From Ignavibacteria bacterium (GTDB taxonomy: Bacteria; Bacteroidota; Ignavibacteria; Kapaibacteriales; UBA4661), in assembly GCA_013298775.1 (NCBI GenBank), contig JAAFIV010000013.1, forward strand, positions 1 through 64,000: a DNA stretch of 64,000 bases. Direction: 5' to 3'. Below, one piece after another: positions 51,621 through 59,820 of this stretch; the stretch's first letter is position 1, and each line of letters starts with the position of its first letter. The notes beneath the pieces are model-generated. The model ran no database searches. It had not been told where the DNA came from and saw only the letters and a program-made list of their open reading frames with translations. Both the position numbers and the translations under genes were made by a program.

Positions 51621-53810
51621 TCAATTCCTCTCCGCTTCAAGGAAATACGTGCGCATCGTGCCTTTGCCTTTAATGCGAATGTCGCCGCGCTCGCGGAAAA
51701 TAAACCTATCCGCCAGAGGCACGACAAATTCTTCGCTCACGTGAATTTTCCCCGCTTCCCCGTGCGACTCCATGCGCGATGCGACGTTCACGGTATCGCC
51801 CCAGAGGTCGTAGTTAGGTTTTTTCTTGCCAATCACGCCCGCAACCGCCGCACCGCGATGTAGCCCAATCCGCACCGTTAAGCCAATCACCTGCATTTCT
51901 TCCGACAACTGGCAAATTGCATCCTGCATTGCGATTGCCATTCGCGCCATGACGGCTGCGGTTTCTCGTCCCGAATGTGCGTGGTGGTCTAAGCCGCCAA
52001 CGACCATGTACGCATCGCCAATGGTTTTGATTTTCTCAACACCGTATTCTTCAGCAAGCGCGTCGAAGGTGGAAAAAACTTTATCCAAAAGCGCGACTAA
52101 TCCTTGCGGGTCAATATGGCTTGCAAAGCGCGTAAAACCTGCAATGTCGGCAAAAAGAACGGTTACGTCGTCGTATTTATCCGCAATCGTTTGTTCGCCT
52201 TGTTTCAACCGCTTGGCAATGGGCGCGGGAAGGATACTGAGCAGCAAGCCTTCGGATTTTTCCTGTTCTGCTGCAATAGAAACGTTGCGCCGCAGAAGCT
52301 GCATATTTACTTGCTCGACGGCGGATTGCTGTTTGCTGAGTTCTTCATTTGCTGCCTGAAGCTGCTCGGTGCGCTCCTCTACAAGCCGCTTCAAATCTTC
52401 TTGCTGGCGTTCCATGAGGCGTTGTTTTTCCTGTTCTTGTTCCAATGCTTGTTCGGAGAGTTTTTGCACGTAGTCGAGTTGCTTGGAAAGCTCCGTATTG
52501 ATGCGGTCGAAGCGGCGAGCGGTGTAGAATGCGAGCGAAACGGGCATAGACAGGAACATCAGATATTGCACCAGCGCGTAAAGCCAGAGAATATCGAACA
52601 AGCGAAGGATTGCCATTCCAGCAAAAGCTACGCCAGAAAAGAAGCAAATCACCAACCCCGCGCCAATAATGCTTGAGCCTACACGCCGCTCTGCATCTGC
52701 CTTCCAAAGGATAAAAGCAACCAAGCTAAATTCCAAAAGCAGCGTTACAATGACAATGTAATTCCACACATCGCCCGTGGTAAGCAAGCGCGTAACAATG
52801 ACCAAAAGCGCAAGCGGCATGGTAACACGCCACCACCACGCGCTGCGCCGCCCAAGCGCGACCCAATCCACCGCCAAATGCAGTGCGAGCAGTGCCAGAG
52901 CCATTTCAAAGGGAATAAAAATTTCATTCCACACCAAAATTTCCACCGATGTCAGCGCGAGAAAACGGTACGAAAGCGAGAAACACAGCAAACTCATGGA
53001 AAATGTAAACAGCGCGACGTAGAGATTGAGCCGCTCACGGCGCGAAAACACGAACATCAAGCCGTGCTGCAAAGACAAAAAGAGTAGAATTCCGAGCGGA
53101 ATCATTGCTACAATCAGGCGCAAAGCGCGAGTGCGGCTTGCTTCCCCGCTATGCCGCGCAAAATCTTGGATATTGGCAGTAAAACCAAAACGGTAAAAAC
53201 GTAGTAGATTCGGCGAATAGCGTTGAAACACGCTTGCATGGTGGAAGGTGGAAAAGCGTATCGCAAGCACGTATTCTCGCCCGCCATGCAACTGAAGCGG
53301 AATTGCCATTTCGCTGCTTCCTTCGTCGGATTCCTCTGCAAGACTTCTCCCCACTTTACCATGTTTTGCCAGCAATGTACCGTTCAAATACACTTCCGCC
53401 GCGTTGCGATGCCTGAGAAAGAGCGATAAATTCAGAATCGGCTGCGTAGAATCCACGTTCAAACGCAAGCGAAACCAGCCGTAATTGTGCCACGCTTGCA
53501 TGGTATCCAGCCGCTCGGTATTGGAAAGAATCTGCCACGCAGAATCATTGTAGCGAGGGAGCATGAACGCCGCTTCAATGCTATCATTGAGCTGATGCGC
53601 TTGATATAATTGCGGGGAATACATTCGCCAAAAACCTGCGCAGGAGCGTATTTCTCCCGCTTTGGGCTGCTGAAGGTACAAAACGAGAGAAGGAGAAGAA
53701 TCAGTAGTTGTGCGGCTTTGAGCAATGTTTGCGAGAGGTTCAGCAAATATCAGGCGTGGAGCAAACATCATAAGCGCAGAACAGCAGAAGAACGCCACAA
53801 AGCGCATCAT
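51621..53810 (-). CDS. 7TM receptor-type adenylate/guanylate cyclase
   Basis: This protein of about 729 residues has a signal peptide (MMRFVAFFCCSALMMFAPRLIFA), a periplasmic jelly-roll-like domain (about 25-235) with YGWFRLRLNVDS, then seven helices (about 245-440) as in 7TMR-DISM receptors. A coiled coil (440-540) leads to a class III cyclase domain. The catalytic motifs are VTVLFADIAGFTRFA (metal Asp), KTIGDAYMVVGG (second metal Asp), YDLWGDTVNVASRMES and IGLHRGAAVAGVIG. It probably converts an external signal to cAMP or cGMP. ATG 53810 gives the best signal peptide; ATG 53873 is an alternative. Confidence 0.88.
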   Translation of the reverse strand: MMRFVAFFCCSALMMFAPRLIFAEPLANIAQSRTTTDSSPSLVLYLQQPKAGEIRSCAGFWRMYSPQLYQAHQLNDSIEAAFMLPRYNDSAWQILSNTERLDTMQAWHNYGWFRLRLNVDSTQPILNLSLFLRHRNAAEVYLNGTLLAKHGKVGRSLAEESDEGSSEMAIPLQLHGGREYVLAIRFSTFHHASVFQRYSPNLLRFYRFGFTANIQDFARHSGEASRTRALRLIVAMIPLGILLFLSLQHGLMFVFSRRERLNLYVALFTFSMSLLCFSLSYRFLALTSVEILVWNEIFIPFEMALALLALHLAVDWVALGRRSAWWWRVTMPLALLVIVTRLLTTGDVWNYIVIVTLLLEFSLVAFILWKADAERRVGSSIIGAGLVICFFSGVAFAGMAILRLFDILWLYALVQYLMFLSMPVSLAFYTARRFDRINTELSKQLDYVQKLSEQALEQEQEKQRLMERQQEDLKRLVEERTEQLQAANEELSKQQSAVEQVNMQLLRRNVSIAAEQEKSEGLLLSILPAPIAKRLKQGEQTIADKYDDVTVLFADIAGFTRFASHIDPQGLVALLDKVFSTFDALAEEYGVEKIKTIGDAYMVVGGLDHHAHSGRETAAVMARMAIAMQDAICQLSEEMQVIGLTVRIGLHRGAAVAGVIGKKKPNYDLWGDTVNVASRMESHGEAGKIHVSEEFVVPLADRFIFRERGDIRIKGKGTMRTYFLEAERN

Positions 53811-53913
53811 ATCTTGCCGAGAGCAGATGCGATGAAATGGTCGAACGATATGCAGAATGCGTGATTGGGGCATAAATGGCAATAAAAACAAACGATAAGG
53901 AGTCAAGTCATCC

Positions 53914-54198
53914 CGCCCAAGCGGCTGAGGAGTGCGTAAACGCTGCCGTCCGGCGGGTGGAGTAAAAGCGACCCACCCGCCGGACGGCTACTGTACTGGT
54001 GATAACAGTTGAAGTTTAGATAAAATTCTGAAAGCCGCGTAAAACCTTACCCTGCACTAAGCCCTCACCCAACCCTCTCCCAGAGGGAGAGGGCTTCAGA
54101 ACCCGCATAGAATCTTGCCCTTCTCCCTCTGGGAGAAGGGTTGGGATGAGGGGGCGCAAGAGTTTATCTAAACTTCAAAACAGCCGCCCGACGGGAAA
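53914..54198. repeat. Family A palindromic repeat, copy 4, split by an insertion
   Basis: The element starts GCCCAAGCGGCTGAGGAGTG. It has the best hairpin of the family (GCCGTCCGGCGGGTGG with CCACCCGCCGGACGGC around 12 bp) and reaches GGTGATAACAG at 54008. After a 170-bp insert it resumes as AACAGCCGCCCGACGGG. The gap 53811-54212 holds this composite and no gene. Confidence 0.9.
54009..54178. mobile_element. 170-bp MITE-like element with 16-bp TIRs and 5-bp target duplication (family C core)
   Basis: TTGAAGTTTAGATAAA (54009-54024) and TTTATCTAAACTTCAA (54163-54178) are exact reverse complements. AACAG occurs directly outside both ends (54004-54008 and 54179-54183), as expected for a 5-bp target duplication; the uninterrupted site GTGATAACAGCCGCCCGACG is seen at 40605. 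The interior is a family C palindrome. No protein is encoded, so any transposase acts in trans. Confidence 0.88.
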
Positions 54199-54212
54199 AG
54201 GCTCACCAGTAT

Positions 54213-55544
54213 TTACGCAACTTGTGGTACTTTACCTTGTTCTTCAGATTTCATGCGGGTTTTCGGCGTTTGGCGGTCTTTTGGAGAGATGTTTGGTAAT
54301 TCAATCGCAAAGACCGTTCCTTTGCCGGGCGCACTATCTCGAATCACAATTTTTCCACCGTGATAATCCTCAATAATTCGTTTACAAAGGCTCAAACCCA
54401 AGCCCCAGCCACGTTTTTTCGTCGTAAAACCAGGCTTGAAGACCTCGCGGCGCACTTTCGCGGTCATACCTTTTCCATTGTCGCATACCAAAATAACGGT
54501 CTTCTGCTGCTTTTGTTCCAGAAGAATATCAATAATTCCTCCGGCGGATTCCATTGCTTCGGCAGCATTTTTCACGAGATTTTCAATCACCCATTCAAAG
54601 AGTTCAGCATTGATGCGGAGTTTCACATCATTTTGAATACTGCGTTTGATTTTCACGCGCTTGCCCAAGTGCGGCAACCGTCGCTCAAAGTATATCGTAA
54701 CTTTTTGAATAAGGTCGGATACGTCTTCCTCGCGCATTTCGGGCAGCGAACCAATTTTTGAAAAACGATGCGTAATTTTACTCAGCCGCTCCACATCTTG
54801 CTCCATCTGCCCAACAATATCGCGCACTTGTTCAGGATTATCGGCATCCATTTTGATAATTTCCACCCACGCCAAAAGGCTTGAAAGCGGCGTACCAAGC
54901 TGATGCGCGGCTTCTTTTGCCAAGCCCACCCAGACATTTGACTGCTCGGTGGTGCGAATGAAATTGAAACCCAAATAGCCCAAGAAAATAAAGCCTGAAA
55001 TCACAAAAATTTCAATGTACGGAAAAAGGCGTAAATTCAGGATGAGATTGGAATTGGTGTAGTAAATCTTCTGCAACACCGTTCCATCCCTCAGTTTGAC
55101 GAGCAAAGGCTGGTAATCCAGTGCCATTTGCTGCGTGAGTTGTTTCAGAAGTTGTTTTTGCTGGTCGCGTGAGAGTTGGCTTGTTTTCAGGGAATCCAGC
55201 ACGTTCAGGGAATTTGCAGCAAAAGGTTCGATTGGCTCACCTTTGTCATCGGTCAAAATCACGGGAAAATTGATAGTTGGCGTAATTCCTTCGATGTAGA
55301 AGGTGTAATCTTCCGTTGCATTTTGCGTTCCCGCGCTCTCTGCATCCTCGACAGCGTGCTGAATAACGTTGGCGTAAAAGCGAATAAGATTTTCCTCTTT
55401 CACACGCAGTTCGCTGACAAGGTATTGCGTGTAAAACACCACCGTTCCGCTAATCAATACGCCCATTGAAACAAGCCAGAACTTGATGTGCTTGGAGTCC
55501 AGATTTTGCTTGATTCCGGCGAGTTTTAGGGTTGGTGTTTTCAT
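54213..55544 (-). CDS. Membrane sensor histidine kinase
   Basis: This 443-residue kinase has two membrane segments (about 22-40 and 176-194) that flank a 135-residue periplasmic sensor domain. A short linker leads to the H-box AKEAAHQLGTPLSSLLAW with His214. The ATPase domain has the N box NLVKNAAEAMESAGG, the G1 box CDNGKGMT, the F box FKPGFTTKK and the G2 box GWGLGLSLCKRIIEDYHGG, like the NtrB/AtoS group (HPK4-type). The FTTK box and AAHQLGTPL spelling are typical of FCB kinases. No response regulator is adjacent. Signal unknown. Confidence 0.9.
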   Translation of the reverse strand: MKTPTLKLAGIKQNLDSKHIKFWLVSMGVLISGTVVFYTQYLVSELRVKEENLIRFYANVIQHAVEDAESAGTQNATEDYTFYIEGITPTINFPVILTDDKGEPIEPFAANSLNVLDSLKTSQLSRDQQKQLLKQLTQQMALDYQPLLVKLRDGTVLQKIYYTNSNLILNLRLFPYIEIFVISGFIFLGYLGFNFIRTTEQSNVWVGLAKEAAHQLGTPLSSLLAWVEIIKMDADNPEQVRDIVGQMEQDVERLSKITHRFSKIGSLPEMREEDVSDLIQKVTIYFERRLPHLGKRVKIKRSIQNDVKLRINAELFEWVIENLVKNAAEAMESAGGIIDILLEQKQQKTVILVCDNGKGMTAKVRREVFKPGFTTKKRGWGLGLSLCKRIIEDYHGGKIVIRDSAPGKGTVFAIELPNISPKDRQTPKTRMKSEEQGKVPQVA

Positions 55545-55682
55545 GCGAAAAGTGTACTTTGGGCAATGGTTTTATCGAAGGAATCGCGTAATTTTCACCT
55601 CGTAATCTACGCACTGTTTTGGAAACAACAAAGCGGAATCAATCAGGTTTTCCCGCAAAAACGCGCCCCCATTTGAAAAGCA

Positions 55683-55823
55683 GGGCTGGTAAGTTCTCGT
55701 GTTTTCCCTCATCCCAACCCTTCTCCCAGAGGGAGAAGGGCAAGACACAAAGCCAATTTCTTCACCCTCGCCCTCTGGGAGAGGGTCTCGCGCAGCGAGG
55801 GGTGAGGGAGAACTTAGCAGCCC
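55683..55823. mobile_element. Family C element, copy 4, with 16-bp inverted ends
   Basis: GGGCTGGTAAGTTCTC (55683-55698) and GAGAACTTAGCAGCCC (55808-55823) match at 15 of 16 positions as inverted repeats. The core is a family C palindrome (CCTCATCCCAACCCTTCTCC to GAGGGGTGAGGG). The ends nearly match those of the 132-bp insert at 51417. It fills most of the 338-bp gap before hpnC, and the hpnC frame is open through it. Confidence 0.8.
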
Positions 55824-55882
55824 CCACTTCAGAAGTGCGAGCCTTGCGTCAATGCTTCATCACGCCACCAACACCAGCAACC

Positions 55883-56839
55883 ATGCTCCCTTTCAGTAAT
55901 GAAGAACTTTTGGATGTAAGCACCGAAGACGGTGGTCAATTCGCTATCCACAGCGACGAAGAGGCATTCGCCTTTTGCGCAAACCTTGCAAAAGCCCACT
56001 ACGAGAACTTCCCCGTCGGTTCGCTGCTGATTCCACGCCATTTGCAAGCGCACTTTTACAGCGTGTACGCCTTCTCGCGCCTTGCCGATGACATTGCCGA
56101 TGAACTCCACACCACCGACGCACACGAAAAACTTGCCGCGCTAGAACGCTTGGAACAAATGCTGCTGTTGGACAATCCAAACACCTTACAAAACCCCATT
56201 TTTCGCGCTCTTCACGCTACGATGCGCGAGAAAGCTATCCCCACGCTGCCCTTTCAAAAACTCCTTCAAGCCTTTCGGATGGATAGCGAATTTCACCAAG
56301 CAACACGCTGGGAAGAGCTTGAATACTACTGCCAGCACTCGGCAAATCCCGTCGGCGAACTGGTGCTGCGTATCTACGGCATCTACTCACCCACGCTCGC
56401 GCCTTTGTCCGATGCAGTGTGTACGGGATTGCAGTTCGCCAATTTTTGGCAAGATTTTTCGCGGGATATTCCTCACGGGCGAATTTTTATCCCCCAAAAT
56501 ATTTTGGAAGAATTTGGCTTGAATGCCGAGGATATACGCCGTTTTCACGCCGCACCAGAAACTATTTCCACAAAAATTATCGAAAATCAATTTTTACCGT
56601 GCTTTCAGCTTCTTTTTCACAAAACAAAGTTGTATTTTGCAAATGGCTCTGCACTGCTTTCGCACATAGCAGATACGCGGCTCAGAGCAGAATTAGCCCT
56701 GACGATTTCTGGTGGTGAAACAGTGCTAGAAGCAGCATATAGTCTAGGTTTTCGGATATTACATGAGCGACCGAAGCTCTCCAAACGTACCTTTCCGCGC
56801 GTCCTCTGGCGTGCAGTTCGTCTTTTTGGCGCGTCGTAA
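55883..56839 (+). CDS. hpnC: Squalene synthase HpnC (hydroxysqualene synthase)
   Basis: This enzyme of about 318 residues is in the squalene/phytoene synthase superfamily. In the HpnCDE route HpnC makes hydroxysqualene from presqualene diphosphate. The N-terminal AFCANLAKAHYENFPVGSLLIPRHLQAHFYSVYAFSRLADDIADE (first Asp-rich motif, Asp69-Asp70 to Asp73) is HpnC-like, and the second motif is FWQDFSRDIPHGRIFIP. ATG 55883 (MLPFSNEELL) is the probable start; the open frame before it is repeat DNA. hpnD follows 290 bp downstream. hpnE and the cyclase are not in the window. Confidence 0.88.
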   Translation: MLPFSNEELLDVSTEDGGQFAIHSDEEAFAFCANLAKAHYENFPVGSLLIPRHLQAHFYSVYAFSRLADDIADELHTTDAHEKLAALERLEQMLLLDNPNTLQNPIFRALHATMREKAIPTLPFQKLLQAFRMDSEFHQATRWEELEYYCQHSANPVGELVLRIYGIYSPTLAPLSDAVCTGLQFANFWQDFSRDIPHGRIFIPQNILEEFGLNAEDIRRFHAAPETISTKIIENQFLPCFQLLFHKTKLYFANGSALLSHIADTRLRAELALTISGGETVLEAAYSLGFRILHERPKLSKRTFPRVLWRAVRLFGAS

Positions 56840-56904
56840 TCTCTGTTGTATCTTTTTCGTTCAGTACCAATCAAAACTCTTGTAAGGCTCATAAAATCAG
56901 GCTT

Positions 56905-56983
56905 CAGTGGCACAGACATTCTTGTCTGTGGTTCTGTGTTTGAAAACTGCGCCAACTTCACAGACAAGAATGTCTGTGCCACT
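56905..56983. repeat. Family B palindrome, copy 4
   Basis: AGTGGCACAGACATTCTTGT plus CTGTG and its exact complement flank a loop that differs from the copy at 38482. The left flank AAAATCAGGCTTC equals the right flank of that copy in reverse. It lies between hpnC and hpnD. Confidence 0.9.
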
Positions 56984-57126
56984 TACAAAAAGTTTTACCC
57001 TGTTGAACTACATTCCTTCTCGAAACCTCTTTGCTGCTCCTCGTTCTGCATCAATAAAAACTGACTTTTTCAAGCATTGCTTTTCCTTCATAACCTTCAA
57101 TTTTCGTCCGTCCAACGGGGGTTTGT

Positions 57127-58071
57127 ATGTCTCACTTTTCAGGTTTTGGAAATTCTTCCCTGCTCACGCCGGAGTATGCTGCGCATGAGGCGGCGGAAGA
57201 CGTTCTGCCCTTGCCCCAGCAAAAAACCACGAATTTTTACTATTCGTTCTCGTTTTTGCCGAAGGATGAGCGCGAGGCAATGCACACCGTCTATGCCTTC
57301 TGCCGCTACACCGACGACATTGTGGATATTGACGTTCCCGCACCAGTAGGCGCGAACCCGCATGATTACTCGAATATCCAACGCAAACGCGAACGCCTGG
57401 ACAAATGGCGGCGCGAAGTAGAAAAATGCTACAACGGAACTTCTACGCACCCGATTATGTTACCACTTACGGCAGTGGTCAATCGTTTTTCCATTCCGAA
57501 GCAATACCTTCTCACGCTCATTGATGGCTGCGAGCGCGATTTAATCCAACATCGCTACCAAACCTTTGATGAATTGAAGGAATACTGTTACAGCGTGGCA
57601 AGTATTGTAGGATTGATTTCGATTGAAATTTTCGGCTACAAGTACGATGAAACCAAAGAATACGCCGTGAATTTGGGCTACGCACTGCAACTGACAAACA
57701 TTCTCCGCGACATTCAAGCCGACAAAAACAATGGGCGTATTTACTTACCCCAAGAAGACTTACAGCGTTTTGGCTATGCCGAAGATGATTTGCTCGGCGA
57801 TATGTACTCCGAGCAGTTTGTCGAAATGATGCGCTTCCAAGCCCGCCGCACCCGCGAATACTACCACAAAGCCCGTGCAGCCTTGCGTCCAGACGAAAGT
57901 ATCACCATGTTTGCCGCGCAAATTATGGATGCGATTTACTACCGTTTGTTGGAAAAAATTGAAATTGCGGATTACAACATTTTCAACGGCAAAATTTCCG
58001 TCTCAACATCGCACAAAATCTTGATTGCGCTCCGAATGTGGACGAAGACACATCTGCTCTTGAAGCGGTAA
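57127..58071 (+). CDS. hpnD: Presqualene diphosphate synthase-like HpnD
   Basis: This 314-residue squalene/phytoene synthase family enzyme has the first Asp-rich motif YTDDIVD (Asp63, Asp64, Asp67), preceded by SFSFLPKDEREAMHTVYAFCR. The second is LTNILRDIQADKNNGRIYLP. HpnD condenses two farnesyl diphosphates to presqualene diphosphate, the step before HpnC. The close pairing with hpnC favours hopanoid/squalene synthesis over phytoene synthesis, but crtB activity cannot be excluded from sequence. Confidence 0.85.
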   Translation: MSHFSGFGNSSLLTPEYAAHEAAEDVLPLPQQKTTNFYYSFSFLPKDEREAMHTVYAFCRYTDDIVDIDVPAPVGANPHDYSNIQRKRERLDKWRREVEKCYNGTSTHPIMLPLTAVVNRFSIPKQYLLTLIDGCERDLIQHRYQTFDELKEYCYSVASIVGLISIEIFGYKYDETKEYAVNLGYALQLTNILRDIQADKNNGRIYLPQEDLQRFGYAEDDLLGDMYSEQFVEMMRFQARRTREYYHKARAALRPDESITMFAAQIMDAIYYRLLEKIEIADYNIFNGKISVSTSHKILIALRMWTKTHLLLKR

Positions 58072-58085
58072 AATCGGCGTTGAAG

Positions 58086-58187
58086 ACCCTCACCCAACCC
58101 TCTCCCAGAGGGAGAGGGCTTCAGAGCTAGATTTTCAAACCCTCTCCCTTTGGGAGAGGGTCGCTTGCAAGAGCGGGGTGAGGGAAA
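58086..58187. repeat. Family C palindrome, copy 5
   Basis: CCCTCACCCAACCCTCTCCC plus AGAGGGAGAGGGC at the left and TTTGGGAGAGGGTCGCTTGC plus AAGAGCGGGGTGAGGG at the right. It lies after hpnD and before nuoE. TIRs like those of other copies are not clear here. Confidence 0.85.
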
Positions 58188-58312
58188 ATTCTTCCGCTTT
58201 CATTGTGGAAAACTTGTCATTCTTCAAAATAATTGTGTAATTTGCACCACGAATTGGCTAGAAATCATCTATCGTTTGTTCTCACTTTTGTAACTTTTGC
58301 AGCATAAAAACT

Positions 58313-58792
58313 ATGAGTAATAAATTGACTTTTTCAGCAGAAGAACTTCAAAAACTAGAAACAATTAAGAAACGCTATCCCGAACCCAAAGCAGCACTCA
58401 TGCCCGCTCTCTGGATGGCACAAGCAAAATGGGGCTGGCTCTCGGACGAAGCAATGACATGCGTGGCAGAAGCTCTTGAACTCCCGCTCGCCCACGTGCG
58501 CGGCGTTGCGACCTTCTACACGATGTACTTCAAAAAGCCGATGGGCAAATATCATTTGCAAATCTGCACCAACGTCTCGTGTATGCTGCGCGGCGGCGAT
58601 ACCATCTTCGCGCAAGCAAAAGCTCGCTACGGCATCGGACACAACGAATGCACCGCCGATGGACGCTTGTCGCTGGAAGAAGTCGAGTGCATGGGCGCGT
58701 GTGGCGGCGCACCGATGATTGCCATTAACGAAGATTACCACGAAAATATCAGCTTTGAACACGTTGAAAAACTCGTTGCTTCGTTGCCATAA
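58313..58792 (+). CDS. nuoE: NADH-quinone oxidoreductase subunit E
   Basis: This 159-residue thioredoxin-like [2Fe-2S] protein is the 24-kDa subunit of complex I or of a related NAD-linked enzyme. Cluster ligands Cys85 and Cys90 (CTNVSC) and Cys126 and Cys130 (CMGAC) are all present. PALWMAQAKWGWLSDEAM and GVATFYTMYFKKPMGKYHLQIC are typical of NuoE. No other nuo gene is adjacent, so the complex is encoded in pieces or the subunit serves another dehydrogenase. A Rieske protein gene follows at 85 bp. Confidence 0.9.
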   Translation: MSNKLTFSAEELQKLETIKKRYPEPKAALMPALWMAQAKWGWLSDEAMTCVAEALELPLAHVRGVATFYTMYFKKPMGKYHLQICTNVSCMLRGGDTIFAQAKARYGIGHNECTADGRLSLEEVECMGACGGAPMIAINEDYHENISFEHVEKLVASLP

Positions 58793-58804
58793 TTTTTCCT
58801 CAGG

Positions 58805-58828
58805 TAGCGCAGACACTCCTGTCTGCGT
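58805..58828. repeat. Family B half-element, copy 5
   Basis: GTAGCGCAGACACTCCTGTC plus TGCG is a short B arm palindrome between nuoE and the Rieske gene; its reverse matches 19996-20019 inside the permease gene. Confidence 0.75.
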
Positions 58829-58876
58829 CATTTGTGCAAACTCTTCCTCCTCAATTCTTTCCAAAAGAACATTATC

Positions 58877-59659
58877 ATGGAAACAAGCGTACCGAATACA
58901 ATGACCGAAACACGCCGCGAATTTCTCCGCACAAGCCTCGCAGCCAGCGTCTTTATGATGGTCGGCGGCACATTGGAGCTTGTCGGCGAAGTTCTGCCCG
59001 ACGATTTCAAAGAGCGCGGCTCACAAACGCATGGTCTGTACACGATGCGTTTTGCAGACTTCCCTGTTCTGCGGAACATTGGCGGCTCAATTCGCTTGCA
59101 AGTGCCTGGTACAACGATTAGCTTTGGGCAAATAATTGTTTCGCGCATCGAAGCGAATCGTTTTTCTGCTTTGTCAGAAAGATGCACCCATGCAGGCTGT
59201 GCGGTAGGTGATTTGATAAATGGTGTTTTTACCTGCGCTTGCCATAATTCGCAGTTTCGTAGCGATGGTCGAGTGATAGCTGGACCAGCAAATGCACCGT
59301 TACGCTCATACACCACCACATATAACGCAAATGATGACTTTGTTGTGATTGACATTCCAGGATTGATGGCAACCTCTGTGAAAGGCGATTCACAATTTAG
59401 CTCGGCTCTGAGCCAAAACTATCCCAATCCCGCGTCCACAACCACGATGATTGACTACTCGCTGGCAAAAGATGCGTTTGTAACGATTGGTATTTACTCG
59501 GTTTTGGGCAAGGAAATTACCGAACTTGTACGCAAGGAGCAGGAAGCTGGACAACATCGCGTTTCGGCGGATGTTTCCAATCTCAGCAAAGGCGTGTATT
59601 TTTACCGCATGGATACAAACATTGGCTTTTCGCAAACGCGGAAATTGACCGTGATTTAA
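58877..59659 (+). CDS. Tat-exported Rieske [2Fe-2S] protein with T9SS sorting domain
   Basis: This 260-residue protein has a twin-arginine signal (TRREFLRTSLAASVFMMVGG, Arg13-Arg14) and a Rieske domain with cluster ligands Cys103-x-His105 and Cys120-x2-His123. Cys108 and Cys122 sit at the usual disulfide positions (CTHAGC and CACHNSQF). A T9SS type A tail (about 178-260) includes NYPNPASTTTMIDYSLAKD and SKGVYFYRMDTN. This joins a folded, cluster-bearing Tat substrate to an outer-membrane secretion tail, an unusual pairing. A surface redox role is plausible but unproven. Start ATG 58877. Confidence 0.88.
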   Translation: METSVPNTMTETRREFLRTSLAASVFMMVGGTLELVGEVLPDDFKERGSQTHGLYTMRFADFPVLRNIGGSIRLQVPGTTISFGQIIVSRIEANRFSALSERCTHAGCAVGDLINGVFTCACHNSQFRSDGRVIAGPANAPLRSYTTTYNANDDFVVIDIPGLMATSVKGDSQFSSALSQNYPNPASTTTMIDYSLAKDAFVTIGIYSVLGKEITELVRKEQEAGQHRVSADVSNLSKGVYFYRMDTNIGFSQTRKLTVI

Positions 59660-59667
59660 GAAAAATA

Positions 59668-59757
59668 TGAAGTATGAAATATGAGGTATGAAACTTTAAA
59701 GCAAGTATTGAAGAGGCGTTTGAGTTTCATACTTCAGATTTCATCCTTCACACTTTC
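59668..59757. repeat. Palindrome related to 1981-2046
   Basis: GAAGTATGAAATATGAGGTA plus TGAAACT pairs imperfectly with AGTTTCATACTTCAGATTTC plus ATCCTTCAC. It lies after the Rieske gene and may terminate it. TTCAGATTTCATCCTTCA is shared with 2030-2047. Confidence 0.7.
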
Positions 59758-59820
59758 CTAAAAACTATCGCCCATCCACCAGCAGCAAGATTACCTCTCT
59801 CACCACTTTTCTTTTGCGAT

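Noticed and set aside
55619-55882. An 88-residue N-terminal extension of HpnC
   Set aside because: The extension is translated family C repeat DNA; the family match begins shortly after MLPFSNEELL at 55883. It is only possible, not likely, that it is translated.
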